Shown here: positions 1 through 8,562 of the stretch, piece after piece | Numbering within the stretch: position 1 is the stretch's first letter | How the letters are laid out: each line of letters opens with the position of its first letter | Source of the DNA: Spirochaetes bacterium RBG_16_49_21 | GTDB taxonomy: Bacteria > Spirochaetota > UBA4802 > UBA5550 | Assembly: GCA_001829495.1 (NCBI GenBank) | Contig: MIBJ01000051.1 | Location: 201 to 42,281, forward strand | Length of the DNA stretch: 42,081 nt | Direction of reading: 5' to 3' | Position numbers and translations under genes: made by a program | The notes under the pieces: model-generated | The model's database searches: none | The model's input: only the letters and a program-made list of their open reading frames with translations | What the model was told of the DNA's origin: nothing

Positions 1-13
1 ATCAATTTTTCGC

Positions 14-613
14 CTAACGCAAGTCAATAGCAACCGGCCGGGGGTTCCGCATCCGTATGCCGGTGACCTGCTCATAGCGGTTAAACAGGCATTGTGAATC
101 CATCTGTAAAAAATCCCTGTGCCGGCCGGCCGGGAAATCGCGCAGGAACCGGTCGAATTCGTCCTTATACAGGGAATCAAAGCGCTTCCGGGAATGGCCG
201 TGCGCGGTTTTGACTTTTCCCATTCGCCTGATGTCGCCGTCAAAATGGGGGCTTATATGATACAGCTCATGAAAAATGACCCTGAGCTTTTCGCTCCAGG
301 ACAGATCGAAAAACCGGGGCATGTAAAAATACACCAGATACAAAAATCTTTTGCTTCCATATACTATCTCCGGAAGGGCGTACACGGAGCCCCGGTATCT
401 CAGAATCCCGGAGCCGTTCTCGAACTTGAGCGGCACAAGCTTGCCGAATATTCCGCCGCGCCCGCCTCTCTTGTTTGATCCGATGCAGACCAGAACGCGG
501 CCTGTATCAATGTGGCGCAACGACGGGGAGGATCGAACGATTTGGGCGATGACCGCGGTCAAGGCCTCGGACAGATTTATCTGATTTTCAGCCGATACCG
601 ACTCTCTCAGCAT
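14..613 (-). CDS. putative zinc metallopeptidase (phage-metallopeptidase-like)
   Basis: A 199-residue protein without signal peptide or membrane segment. The centre holds an HELYH motif (HExxH zinc site) followed by ISPHFDGD, the arrangement of small SprT-like and 'putative phage metallopeptidase' domains, in which the two histidines bind zinc and the glutamate is catalytic. A basic, His-rich stretch follows (KTAHGHSRKRFDS). The substrate cannot be read from the sequence. The ATG lies 26 bases inside the 3' end of recN, so the gene is probably cotranscribed with recN and translationally coupled to it. This hints at, but does not prove, a role near DNA repair. Family assignment rests on the motif and size only; the zinc-peptidase fold is fairly likely, and a non-peptidase role is possible. 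Confidence 0.6.
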   Translation of the reverse strand: MLRESVSAENQINLSEALTAVIAQIVRSSPSLRHIDTGRVLVCIGSNKRGGRGGIFGKLVPLKFENGSGILRYRGSVYALPEIVYGSKRFLYLVYFYMPRFFDLSWSEKLRVIFHELYHISPHFDGDIRRMGKVKTAHGHSRKRFDSLYKDEFDRFLRDFPAGRHRDFLQMDSQCLFNRYEQVTGIRMRNPRPVAIDLR

Positions 614-2303
614 TCCGCACCATCTCTTCAGCGTGTTTAACGGACAATTCGGTGACTTTCTCGCCCGCGAGCATACGGGCTATCTCCTTCACCTTTTCCT
701 TCGGATTGAGCTGTTTTACGAGGGTGGTGACGCGCTCGCCCGCCTTCCCCTTCTGAACCGAAAAGTGGGCATCGGACATGGCCGCGATCTGCGGCAGGTG
801 GGTCACCACGAGAACCTGCCGGTCTTTTGCAAGGGCTTTGAGCTTTCTGCCGACGATCTCCGCTATCTTACCGCCGATGCCGGCGTCAACCTCGTCGAAG
901 ACAAGGCTCTCCACGATATCGGCGGACAGGATGACGTTCTTGATGGCGAGCATGATCCGCGACATCTCACCGCCGGAGGCCGCCTTCCGGAGCTGGCGCA
1001 GGTCCTCGCCCACGTTGGCGGACAGAAAAAACTCGATCCGGTCAAGGCCGTGGGGATAGAGCGCGTAGCGCTTGTTGTCCGCCTCAATCTCGCCCTCGGG
1101 GCTCGTCTCCCGCTGGATCGAGACGCGGAACAGAGTCCCGGCCATACCCAGGTCGCCCAGCTCCTTCATGACCCGCTCCTCAAGCCGCTTTGCCGCGTCC
1201 CGGCGCCGGTCGGAAAGCCTGAGCGCAACATCCTTGGCCTCGCGCACCGCCTGCTTGTATTCCGCCTTGAGCCGCTCAGCCTCCTCCTCACCCGATGTTA
1301 TGAACTCCATCTCCTTGCGGGCCTTTTCTGCGTAACCGAGAACCTCCGGTATCGAATCGCCGTACTTCTTTTTAAGGCTTGATATCAGGGCCAGGCGCTC
1401 CTCAACCTGGTTGATCCGCTCGGGTGAGAAATCGATATGCTTTTCATACCCGCGCAAAAAAACGGCGGCGTCCTCAAGTGAATACAGGGACTGCTTGATC
1501 GTATCGAGAATCCCGGCGATCTCCGGATCGTATTCCGATATTTTCGACAGGCTCTGGTCGGACATCTTGAGCTTCTGGACGATGCCGCCTTCCCCGCTCA
1601 GAAGCTGGGACGCGGCATTGATCTCTCTGAAAAGCTTCTCCGCATTGGCGAGAAGGTGCGATTCATTCCGCAGCTCCTCCTCCTCGCCGGTCTTGAGCTT
1701 CGCCGCTTCGATCTCGCGTATGGCGAAGGAATTAAATTCAATCCGCCGCGCCTTTTCCCGCTCGTCGATCTGGAAGGAATTGAGCCTGTCCTTTAAGTTC
1801 TGCAGCCGCTCATGTAAGGCGCGGATCCGGCTCACATCGTCCTCAAGGCCGCCGAAACTGTCGAGGAGCTCGCGGTGCTTGGACACCTTGACGATATTCT
1901 GGTGCTCGTTCTGGCCGTGAATATCAATCAGATATTCGGATATCTCCTTTAATTTGGACGAGGGTATCTGCACTGAATTTGCGAAGGACCTGCCTTTGCC
2001 GCTGGTATAAAGCTCGCGGCGGAGGATCAGCATATCATCATCCGAATCTATGCCCGATACCGACAGAATCTGTTTGACCGGGGCATTGCCGGATATGTCG
2101 AACAGCGCCTCCAGGGATGATTTTTCAAATCCGGTCCTGATCATGTCCGTGGTCATCTTCTCGCCCAGCACGCCGGACAGGGCATCGATGAGTATTGATT
2201 TCCCCGCTCCGGTCTCGCCGGTCAGGATATTAAGCCCCTTGCCGAACGCGATGGCCAGATCTTCGATGATGACGAAATTTTTTATTTTGAGCTCGGTCAG
2301 CAT
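588..2303 (-). CDS. recN: DNA repair protein RecN
   Basis: SMC-like ATPase of 571 residues that acts early in double-strand-break repair, holding DNA ends for RecA loading. The N-terminus (LKIKNFVIIEDL) leads to the Walker A motif GETGAGKS at residues 29-36. A long, charged coiled coil fills about residues 150-370. The C-terminal half has the ABC signature ASGGEMSRIMLA and the Walker B segment LVFDEVDAGIGG, which is characteristic of RecN. Length is normal for the family. It starts 15 bases after the nadK stop and its end overlaps the metallopeptidase gene, giving a nadK-recN-peptidase order. nadK-recN adjacency is common in bacteria. All key motifs are intact. Confidence 0.97.
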   Translation of the reverse strand: MLTELKIKNFVIIEDLAIAFGKGLNILTGETGAGKSILIDALSGVLGEKMTTDMIRTGFEKSSLEALFDISGNAPVKQILSVSGIDSDDDMLILRRELYTSGKGRSFANSVQIPSSKLKEISEYLIDIHGQNEHQNIVKVSKHRELLDSFGGLEDDVSRIRALHERLQNLKDRLNSFQIDEREKARRIEFNSFAIREIEAAKLKTGEEEELRNESHLLANAEKLFREINAASQLLSGEGGIVQKLKMSDQSLSKISEYDPEIAGILDTIKQSLYSLEDAAVFLRGYEKHIDFSPERINQVEERLALISSLKKKYGDSIPEVLGYAEKARKEMEFITSGEEEAERLKAEYKQAVREAKDVALRLSDRRRDAAKRLEERVMKELGDLGMAGTLFRVSIQRETSPEGEIEADNKRYALYPHGLDRIEFFLSANVGEDLRQLRKAASGGEMSRIMLAIKNVILSADIVESLVFDEVDAGIGGKIAEIVGRKLKALAKDRQVLVVTHLPQIAAMSDAHFSVQKGKAGERVTTLVKQLNPKEKVKEIARMLAGEKVTELSVKHAEEMVRNAERVGIG

Positions 2304-2318
2304 ATCGGGCGCCCTGCT

Positions 2319-3200
2319 TTAATCCCTCCCCCATCCCAGCTTCTCATGCAGAATGGAAAAGTAATTTTTTTCAGGATGGATTATAATCTTTATGTTCTTT
2401 TTGGATTTCCGGATCAGTATCTCGTCTCTTCCGTCGATTTCAATAGCTTCCTGACCGTCGATTGTCAATAATAAATTATCGTATTCAGATTCGATGCGCG
2501 CCCCGAATACCGACGAGGACGATATGATCATGGGCCTCATCGTCAGGCTGTGGGGACATATCGGGGTAAGGAGGTATATGTTCGTTTCATTCGGGAAGAT
2601 GATCGGCCCGCCGGCTGAAAGGGAGTAAGCCGTGGACCCGGTAGGCGTTGAAACGATAAGCCCGTCTCCGGCATAGGAGCTCACAAAATTTCCGTCTATT
2701 TCAAGCTTTATCCGGATCGGGCGCGACAATGATCCCTTATGGATGACCGCATCATTGAGAAAACAGGCTTTCTGCATCTCCGTCCGGTTTCTGAGCACCA
2801 CTGCTTCGAGAACCAGGTGTTCGGCGCAGGTGAAATCCCCGTCCAGGACCTGTTTTAGATATTTCGAATATTCATCAGGATTGAATTTGGTCAGAAATCC
2901 GAGCCTGCCCCTGTTGACGCCGAAGATCGGCTTTCCCGTTCCGCAGAAGAGGCGCGCGGTTCGAAGAAAAGTTCCGTCTCCCCCGATCACGATTATGAGA
3001 TCGGCTCCCTGTACATAGGTATCATGATCAACCGCATAACCGCGAAATTCATTATTGATAATGCTATCGTCCTCAGGGAGATAAACGGTTATCTTCCTGC
3101 TTTGAAGAAAATTGATAAGATTCCGCAAAAAAGGTACAGCATTTGAATCATCAGGTCGAAAATTAATTGAGATTTTGTCTATCATCGCGTTACGGGCCAT
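2319..3200 (-). CDS. nadK: NAD kinase
   Basis: ATP- or polyphosphate-dependent NAD kinase (EC 2.7.1.23) of about 293 residues, which makes NADP. Visible family motifs are GGDGT at residues 73-77 (phosphate donor site), FGVNRGRLGFL, the FLNDAVIHKG segment that contacts NAD, and the glycine-rich TPTGSTAYSLSAGGP block. DGQ near the C-terminus also fits. The first ATG is used here, but a second ATG five codons in (MIDKISINF) is equally plausible because neither has a strong ribosome binding site. It is the first gene of a minus-strand run with recN and is divergent from the Hpt gene across a 57-base gap that must hold both promoters. Confidence 0.96.
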   Translation of the reverse strand: MARNAMIDKISINFRPDDSNAVPFLRNLINFLQSRKITVYLPEDDSIINNEFRGYAVDHDTYVQGADLIIVIGGDGTFLRTARLFCGTGKPIFGVNRGRLGFLTKFNPDEYSKYLKQVLDGDFTCAEHLVLEAVVLRNRTEMQKACFLNDAVIHKGSLSRPIRIKLEIDGNFVSSYAGDGLIVSTPTGSTAYSLSAGGPIIFPNETNIYLLTPICPHSLTMRPMIISSSSVFGARIESEYDNLLLTIDGQEAIEIDGRDEILIRKSKKNIKIIIHPEKNYFSILHEKLGWGRD

Positions 3201-3257
3201 GGCTTACTGTATAGTCTTATTATTCCGAGTCAATTAAAAAAGTATGGCGGAATTCTC

Positions 3258-3614
3258 ATGAAGATCGAAGATATTATAAACAGAGAAGCCCTGAGCGAAC
3301 GGCTCGACAATGATTTTGAGCTGTTTAAGGAGCTGGCCGAGCTTTTTATAAAAGAATCACCCAATCTTCTGGCAGCCGTTGAAGATGCGGTAACGATCAA
3401 AAATGGAGAAAAAATCGGGAAAACGGCCCATACCCTGAAAGGCGCTATAGCAAATTTTTCAGCGGACACGGCGTATCAATCAGCCCTTACGCTTGAAAAA
3501 ATCGGCAAAAACAACCAACTCGCCAAAGCAGAAACAGCATTACAGAATCTCAAACATGAACTTAAACAGATGACGGAAGCCCTTTCCCGGTTGATGGCTG
3601 AAGATCGTCTATAG
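3258..3614 (+). CDS. single-domain Hpt phosphotransfer protein
   Basis: A 118-residue, all-helical protein made of one Hpt domain. The phosphorylatable histidine is His58 in AHTLKGAIANF, the usual HxxKG context. Proteins like this relay phosphate between a hybrid histidine kinase and a response regulator. No kinase or receiver gene is adjacent, so the partners are elsewhere. The gene stands alone between divergent nadK and convergent ccmF; the gap to the ccmF stop is 7 bases. The glutamine-rich, lysine-rich C-terminal helix completes the four-helix bundle. Domain assignment is firm; the pathway is unknown. Confidence 0.9.
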   Translation: MKIEDIINREALSERLDNDFELFKELAELFIKESPNLLAAVEDAVTIKNGEKIGKTAHTLKGAIANFSADTAYQSALTLEKIGKNNQLAKAETALQNLKHELKQMTEALSRLMAEDRL

Positions 3615-3621
3615 ACCGGAC

Positions 3622-5802
3622 TCAAGCCCTTTCATCCGCCGCTCTTACGAATATATACAATCCCCCGACAGAGATGATAACCGTTCCGAGCCACACGATC
3701 CATATAAGCCTTTTTACGGTGAGAGTCAGTACAACCGAATCAGGCGGAATTACGCTGTTTTTGCCCGGGCTTATGTAGAGCATTATCCTTTTGTTTGAGG
3801 CATCGATATCCCTGAGCGACACGAAGCGGCCCGTGCCCGGGATCGCGCGGTCCATATGAGTGACGCCGGCCTGTTTGAATGCGATCCCCGGCGAAATCCT
3901 TACGCCGTTGACCAGGAGCTCGGTAGAGGTCGTCGGTTCTCCGGAGGTCATATGCTCGGTTCGAAATTCAATGAACCGAACGGTGATGCCGCCTATCTCC
4001 TTCTCCTCCCCCTTTGCTATAATCAACTGGGACACGGAATCGATGCCCGACTCGTATATCTCAGGGGAAATATATAAATCATTGAGAAAGGTATGCATGA
4101 TATACGGCTCCCGGTACAGGCTCCCGGTCTTCTCGTCGAACCGGTATGCGGTTTCAACCGCATACGGCTCTGAATTTTTCCGTATCATGAATTTCAGAGA
4201 GGATTCCCCGCCTTTCTTAAATCCGGTAAAAGCGATGCCGATCGGCCCCAGGTCGTATTCTTTGTCCTTTACGAGCTTTTTCTGTATCATACTCGAAGGG
4301 AAATTCGAGGTGATGATGCCGATCACTAAAATCCCCACGCCGATATGGCTCAGCCGGGAAAGAATGAGGGATTTGGATTTCGTCTTCAACATATCCCTGA
4401 TGGAGCACGCGATGAGAAAAAATGACGCGCAGGTGAAGAGAGAGGCGACCGGGCTTGCCGTATGACCGGCATTAATCAAAATACCCGCGGCAATTGACGT
4501 GATCCCGAGTGCGGCATATTCCCCTTTGAATGACTGCGGCGACGCCCCTGACACGGTCGACAGCACCATGAGTACGATTACGAGCAGCCCGAAAGGGATG
4601 GAAAAATTATTATAAAAGACCTCGGTAACTGACGACGGCTGTTCCATAAATGCCGATGAAATAAGGGGCAGCGAAGTACCGAACATTATAATCAAGGTAT
4701 AAACGAGCAAGGCGATAATACCGTATACGGTGAGGGTTCTCCAATCAAACAGGGGCGCATCTATTTTTTTGCCGGAGGCGCCCCTGAATCGAATTATAAA
4801 CAGCGAAACCGAACCGAGAAAATATAGCATAAGGAAAAAAAGAAGAAACGGCGCTATTTTTGAAGCGGCGAAGGAATGAACTGAAAAATTGGTGAGCACC
4901 CCGCTCCTGGTGAGCCAGGTGCTGTACAATACCGTGAGGAAGTAAACCAGGGCGAAGAAGAGATTCGTTCTCTTCAGCATTCCGGTTCTCTTCTGGATTA
5001 GTAGACCATGCAGCAGGGCCACTGCTATGATCCACGGTATGAGGGAGGAGTTTTCCACCGAATCCCAGCCCCAGTACCCGCCCCAGCCGAGCACCGCGTA
5101 CGCCCAGTACCCGCCCAGGAAAATCCCGATCCCCAGCGTCACCATGCTGAAGAGAAGCCACGGATAAGCGCCGCGCACCCATTCCGTATAATCTTTTGCG
5201 ATCAGGCCGGATAGGGCAAACCCGAAAGGCACCGCAGCAGAGGCATAACCGAGAAACAGCACCGGCGGGTGAGCCACCATCCAGGGATCTTTCAGCAGGG
5301 GATTAAGGCCCAGGCCGTCTCCGGGGATCGAGCCGGGGCTGAAAACCTCAGGATGCTTGGCCCATACGTATACGAAGGGGCTCTCGACAGCGAGTATGAC
5401 GAGGATAAATATCTGCGTCAATACAATGATTGATAATACGATTTGCGCATTCTTTTTATCTGAATTGAGCATGAATATGCCGGAGATATTGAGAAAAAAG
5501 AGCCACAGGAGAAAGCTGCCCTCCTTACCCGCCCACACGGCGGCGACCCTGTAGGCGAGGGGCAGGTCTCTTGATGAATTGTCGTAAACGTACGCAAAGC
5601 GGAAGTCAAAACTAACAAAATAAAAAAGGAGCAGAATCAGAGACGCTGCTATAAGCACGCTGGAAAACAGGTATATAATTCTGCACGGAGCAGCATACGA
5701 TTCTTTCCCCCCTGCAGACATAACCGCAAAGACAAGGGCTGCCAGCGAAAAAAGAAGGGAAGCTGCTATGAATATATTCCCCCAATTCATATCCACGCTC
5801 AT
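3622..5802 (-). CDS. ccmF: cytochrome c maturation protein CcmF (haem lyase subunit)
   Basis: A polytopic membrane protein of 726 residues, normal for CcmF. It carries the tryptophan-rich WWD haem-handling signature as GWGGYWGWDSVENSS, plus HPPVLFLGY and the conserved STWLTRSG segment, and has about 13-15 predicted membrane spans. A periplasmic domain lies before the last helix. CcmF takes haem from CcmE and attaches it to the CxxCH motifs of apocytochromes. It is the last gene of the ccm operon, one base after the ccmE stop. The usual CcmH/CcmI partners of CcmF are not encoded next to it. The start could also be Met5. Confidence 0.96.
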   Translation of the reverse strand: MSVDMNWGNIFIAASLLFSLAALVFAVMSAGGKESYAAPCRIIYLFSSVLIAASLILLLFYFVSFDFRFAYVYDNSSRDLPLAYRVAAVWAGKEGSFLLWLFFLNISGIFMLNSDKKNAQIVLSIIVLTQIFILVILAVESPFVYVWAKHPEVFSPGSIPGDGLGLNPLLKDPWMVAHPPVLFLGYASAAVPFGFALSGLIAKDYTEWVRGAYPWLLFSMVTLGIGIFLGGYWAYAVLGWGGYWGWDSVENSSLIPWIIAVALLHGLLIQKRTGMLKRTNLFFALVYFLTVLYSTWLTRSGVLTNFSVHSFAASKIAPFLLFFLMLYFLGSVSLFIIRFRGASGKKIDAPLFDWRTLTVYGIIALLVYTLIIMFGTSLPLISSAFMEQPSSVTEVFYNNFSIPFGLLVIVLMVLSTVSGASPQSFKGEYAALGITSIAAGILINAGHTASPVASLFTCASFFLIACSIRDMLKTKSKSLILSRLSHIGVGILVIGIITSNFPSSMIQKKLVKDKEYDLGPIGIAFTGFKKGGESSLKFMIRKNSEPYAVETAYRFDEKTGSLYREPYIMHTFLNDLYISPEIYESGIDSVSQLIIAKGEEKEIGGITVRFIEFRTEHMTSGEPTTSTELLVNGVRISPGIAFKQAGVTHMDRAIPGTGRFVSLRDIDASNKRIMLYISPGKNSVIPPDSVVLTLTVKRLIWIVWLGTVIISVGGLYIFVRAADERA

Positions 5803-5803
5803 A

Positions 5804-6175
5804 TTACTTACTCCGGTACTTTGATGGGCATTTCACCAATATGCCGTCTGCGACGAAAATCTCATCCTTCAGGCTGTATCTCCCCAACAGAACAACCTGT
5901 TCCGTATTGTCAAAATTCTGCGGCTTGATCCCCCGGTGAATAACCTTCATTATAGATCCATCCTTGTCAACGACGGTAAAGGCGAACCCGCCCTCCGTAT
6001 GAACGGCCGGACGGGATTTATCAACCGCGCCGATTACCTGGACATATTCACCCGCATTGGAGCGCGCCTTCTGAAACGACACATACGGAGTGAGAATATC
6101 CCCGCTGACGAAGAATACGGCGACTCCCAGCAGAAACAGTGCGAGGATGAATATAACAATGTTTCTCTGCTTCAT
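5804..6175 (-). CDS. ccmE: haem chaperone CcmE, CxxxY type
   Basis: A 123-residue protein with one N-terminal membrane anchor (about residues 5-25) and a small OB-fold periplasmic domain. It receives haem from the CcmABCD complex covalently and passes it to CcmF. Classical CcmE binds haem through His in an HxxxY motif. Here the C-terminus reads VKCPSKYRSK, so Cys116 and Tyr120 form the CxxxY variant known from Desulfovibrio and archaeal systems. Its start overlaps the stop of the ccmD-like gene by ATGA. The tail is short and ends three residues after the tyrosine. Confidence 0.93.
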   Translation of the reverse strand: MKQRNIVIFILALFLLGVAVFFVSGDILTPYVSFQKARSNAGEYVQVIGAVDKSRPAVHTEGGFAFTVVDKDGSIMKVIHRGIKPQNFDNTEQVVLLGRYSLKDEIFVADGILVKCPSKYRSK

Positions 6176-6372
6176 TGTTTCATCTTCTGTTGATTTTTCT
6201 CAAGCCTGGTGATTTTACGATCCAGCCGGTAGAGAAAAAAGGCGAGTCCGATCCAGACGATCAGGATTACGGCCGTCACGGTATACAGGACGTCCGACCG
6301 GCTCTCCGGAAGCGCCGCGGCGAGAAGGGAAACCATAATCAAGACCCAAAATGCGGTTCTAATCAGCCGCAT
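6172..6372 (-). CDS. ccmD: CcmD-family small membrane protein
   Basis: A 66-residue protein with two hydrophobic stretches, the second (YTVTAVILIVWIGLAFFLYR) followed by a basic LDRKITRLEK helix. This is the pattern of the alternative CcmD family, in which a small helix protein helps release holo-CcmE from the CcmABC complex. The chosen start ATG lies inside the end of ccmC and follows a GGAGGAGG ribosome binding site at about 8 bases. A longer frame upstream would lie wholly within ccmC and is not needed. The stop overlaps the ccmE start. Position between ccmC and ccmE supports the call more than sequence alone. Confidence 0.8.
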   Translation of the reverse strand: MRLIRTAFWVLIMVSLLAAALPESRSDVLYTVTAVILIVWIGLAFFLYRLDRKITRLEKNQQKMKQ

Positions 6373-7042
6373 GATACTCCTCCTCCAGCCGCTTTGCAAC
6401 AGCGAGCGCACGGTTCATAAGATGGAGGATATACGCGTACAGGGAAGTGAAAGCGAATATCGAAATCAGGAGGGTCATCCGCATCCGGTCGTCGAGATGC
6501 GGTGTCCGGTCGGCATTTATGATGGTCTCCGGATGCAGTGAATCATATATCCGCGGCGCAAGAAACACAAAGAAGGGAAGCGTCATCATAGCCAGAATCA
6601 GATACGAAGAACCGATCACGCCCCTCCGGTCATTGCCCGCCAGGGCGGAGCGGAGGCTGAAATAGGCTATATAAATAAGCAGGATAACGACGATCGACGT
6701 CTCGCGGGGATCCCAATTCCAGAATGAACCCCAGGTCAGCTTGGCCCACAGGGAGCCGGTTATAACCGCGAGCAGGGCGAACGCCATCCCGATGGATGCC
6801 GAATTAAATGCTTTTTCATCAAGCCAGGGGTATCGCTGCTTTTTATCGAAGAGATACGCAGCCGATAGAACGCCGGAAACGAGAAAAGCCAGGACCGACA
6901 CCCAAGCGAGGGGCACGTGAAAATAGATAATTCTGCTGAAATCCCCCAGAATCTCGGCGGAAGGCGCCCACAAGAATGCCATGAGTATTGCGAGCGGCAT
7001 CAGTATATAAAAGCTTTTAATGACCTGCCGTATCAGCATCAT
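6359..7042 (-). CDS. ccmC: haem exporter/ligase subunit CcmC
   Basis: A six-helix membrane protein of 227 residues. The WWD motif reads WGSFWNWDPRET, and the flanking periplasmic histidines (one in IIYFHVPLAW) fit CcmC, which presents haem to CcmE. The start was set at the ATG that shares bases with the ccmB TGA stop (TGATG), preceded by GAGGA. An upstream in-frame ATG would overlap ccmB by another 15 bases. The 3' end overlaps the ccmD-like gene by 14 bases. Confidence 0.95.
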   Translation of the reverse strand: MMLIRQVIKSFYILMPLAILMAFLWAPSAEILGDFSRIIYFHVPLAWVSVLAFLVSGVLSAAYLFDKKQRYPWLDEKAFNSASIGMAFALLAVITGSLWAKLTWGSFWNWDPRETSIVVILLIYIAYFSLRSALAGNDRRGVIGSSYLILAMMTLPFFVFLAPRIYDSLHPETIINADRTPHLDDRMRMTLLISIFAFTSLYAYILHLMNRALAVAKRLEEEYHAAD

Positions 7043-7704
7043 CAATCCTCGATCCATACGAACCTGAACAGTAAAAAGGATATAGCCGAAATAAAACCGG
7101 AAAAAGCAAGTAAAAAAACAAGGCTGTTGTAATCAGCCGGTCTTGCCCCGTCCAGCGAATTCTTCGTCGCGAAAATGGAGACCCACAACACCGGCAGCAA
7201 GAGGGGAAACGACAGTATTGAAAAGAGCGAGCCCTTGCCGCCGGCCTTCGCAACCATGGCCGCCAAAATGGTGGCGCCTGCCGCAATGGATAATCCGCCG
7301 GAGAGTATAGTAAGAACAAAATAAGAAATAAGGATTACCTTCACCTGCAAAAAAAACAGAAACAGGGGAGTGACAACCGCAAGCACGATCATCATGAATG
7401 ATTGATTATAAATGAATTTGGATATGAAGATCGAATCCGCGGACATGGTGATGCGTAAAAACAGGGCTGTCGCCTGGTCTTCTTCCCGCACAAAGATATG
7501 GGAAAGGCCGTTCATGGCGCTGAAGAAGATGATCATCCAGAGGAGGATGGATTGAACAAGGGAGGGGAAGGGCACACCTCCCGCGGTCAGGCTTACGGAA
7601 ACGGTAGCGGTCACGGCAAACGCGATTGAGACGTTCAATGCAAACCTGGTCCTGAATTCCACGGAAAAATCCTTAGAAAGATTGCGGAGTATTTCCCTAA
7701 CCAA
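7042..7704 (-). CDS. ccmB: haem exporter permease CcmB
   Basis: A six-span permease of 220 residues, the family's usual length, which pairs with CcmA as an ABC transporter in the CcmABCD complex. It begins VREILRNLSKDFSVEFRTR, matching the typical CcmB start with its cytoplasmic charged helix. The REEDQATALFLRI block also fits CcmB. No ATG lies near this point, so the start is taken as TTG at 7704, preceded by a G-rich stretch, overlapping the ccmA 3' end by 8 bases. Further upstream ATGs would read deep into ccmA. The stop shares bases with the ccmC start. Confidence 0.9.
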   Translation of the reverse strand: MVREILRNLSKDFSVEFRTRFALNVSIAFAVTATVSVSLTAGGVPFPSLVQSILLWMIIFFSAMNGLSHIFVREEDQATALFLRITMSADSIFISKFIYNQSFMMIVLAVVTPLFLFFLQVKVILISYFVLTILSGGLSIAAGATILAAMVAKAGGKGSLFSILSFPLLLPVLWVSIFATKNSLDGARPADYNSLVFLLAFSGFISAISFLLFRFVWIED

Positions 7705-8311
7705 GCCGTATCCCCCGGCCGCACAATTTTTCTTCATCCCTGTCATTGGTTGCCAGGATGACGGCCTTCTCAACCGATACCGAATCCAGGTAGGACCGGA
7801 GTATTCTCCTGCCGCTTTCATCCAGATTCGTCCCCGGCTCATCAAGTATAAGAATCGGAGGATCGTTCAGATCCGCCAGGATGATCCTGAGCCGCTGCTT
7901 CATGCCGGATGAATAATGTCTGATTTTTTTATCCTCGTGCCCGGTTAAATGAAAGCATTTGAGCAGGGAATCGATTCTTGATTTCTCCGCCCTGCCTGAG
8001 GCAAAATAAATATTCTCAAGGGCCGTAAGGTCGTCGTAGGGATTGACCAGCGGCCCCGTATATCCGATACAGGAGGAGCATTCCTTAATTAAAGCCCCGC
8101 GGCTGATGTCGGCGTACGTCACGCTTCCGTCGGACGGAGCCTGTATGCCGGCAAGTATCTTCAAAAGGGTCGATTTACCCGATCCGTTCGCACCGGTTAT
8201 GCAGAAGGAGCTTCCCGTTTCTAATGCAAAATTGAGATTTTTAAATATAACATTCCGGCCGAACCGCTGGGTGAGTCCCCGGGCTTCTATTCTGTATCGT
8301 ACGCCGGTCAT
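7697..8311 (-). CDS. ccmA: haem exporter ATP-binding protein CcmA
   Basis: ABC ATPase of 204 residues, the first gene of the ccm operon. Walker A is GANGSGKST (residues 40-48), the signature is YSSGMKQR, and Walker B is ILILDEP. ATP hydrolysis by CcmA drives release of haem-loaded CcmE from CcmC. The switch region reads ILATNDRDE, where most ABC ATPases have histidine in the H-loop, so Asn189 replaces it. Walker A, signature and Walker B are intact, so it may still be active. The gene is divergent from gmd across about 250 bases. Confidence 0.92.
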   Translation of the reverse strand: MTGVRYRIEARGLTQRFGRNVIFKNLNFALETGSSFCITGANGSGKSTLLKILAGIQAPSDGSVTYADISRGALIKECSSCIGYTGPLVNPYDDLTALENIYFASGRAEKSRIDSLLKCFHLTGHEDKKIRHYSSGMKQRLRIILADLNDPPILILDEPGTNLDESGRRILRSYLDSVSVEKAVILATNDRDEEKLCGRGIRLG

Positions 8312-8363
8312 TCTTTAAGAATCTCCCTGACACGAAAACATATAACGGAAACTGAAACTGATG

Positions 8364-8430
8364 GTATGCCCTCACCCGCGCTGCCGAGCACCCTCTCCCA
8401 TTGAACTCGGAAAAAAGGAGAGGGCAATTT
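8364..8430. repeat. degenerate palindromic intergenic repeat
   Basis: In the ccmA-gmd divergent gap, CCCTCTCC at 8391-8398 is complementary to GGAGAGGG at 8417-8424. A second stem, CCGAG (8384-8388) with CTCGG (8406-8410), overlaps the first. The layout, with a preceding GCCCTCACCC, resembles widespread bacterial 'CCCTCACCC...CCCTCTCC' dispersed repeats. It contains no coding sequence and does not sit after a gene end, so it is not an obvious terminator. Confidence 0.5.
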
Positions 8431-8490
8431 CACCTATGCTGAGCCGCCACATGAAATTTTGTCAAATACAAATGGCCGCTTAAATGATTA

Positions 8491-8523
8491 TTGACAAAAA
8501 CCTTTGCTTCTCAAAAATATAAC
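8491..8523 (+). promoter_or_regulatory. weak candidate promoter for gmd
   Basis: A perfect TTGACA (8491-8496) and a TATAAC box (8518-8523) lie 40-70 bases before the gmd ATG in AT-rich DNA. The spacer is 21 bases, longer than the sigma-70 optimum, so a nearer A-rich -10 box may be the real one. Confidence 0.3.
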
Positions 8524-8562
8524 ATTCGAATTAATTATAATATCATTACCAGGGACATCCCC

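Noticed and set aside
633..1382. Long plus-strand open frame (249 codons) opposite recN
   Set aside because: It lies entirely within recN on the other strand, has no recognisable domain, and recN is intact with all motifs.
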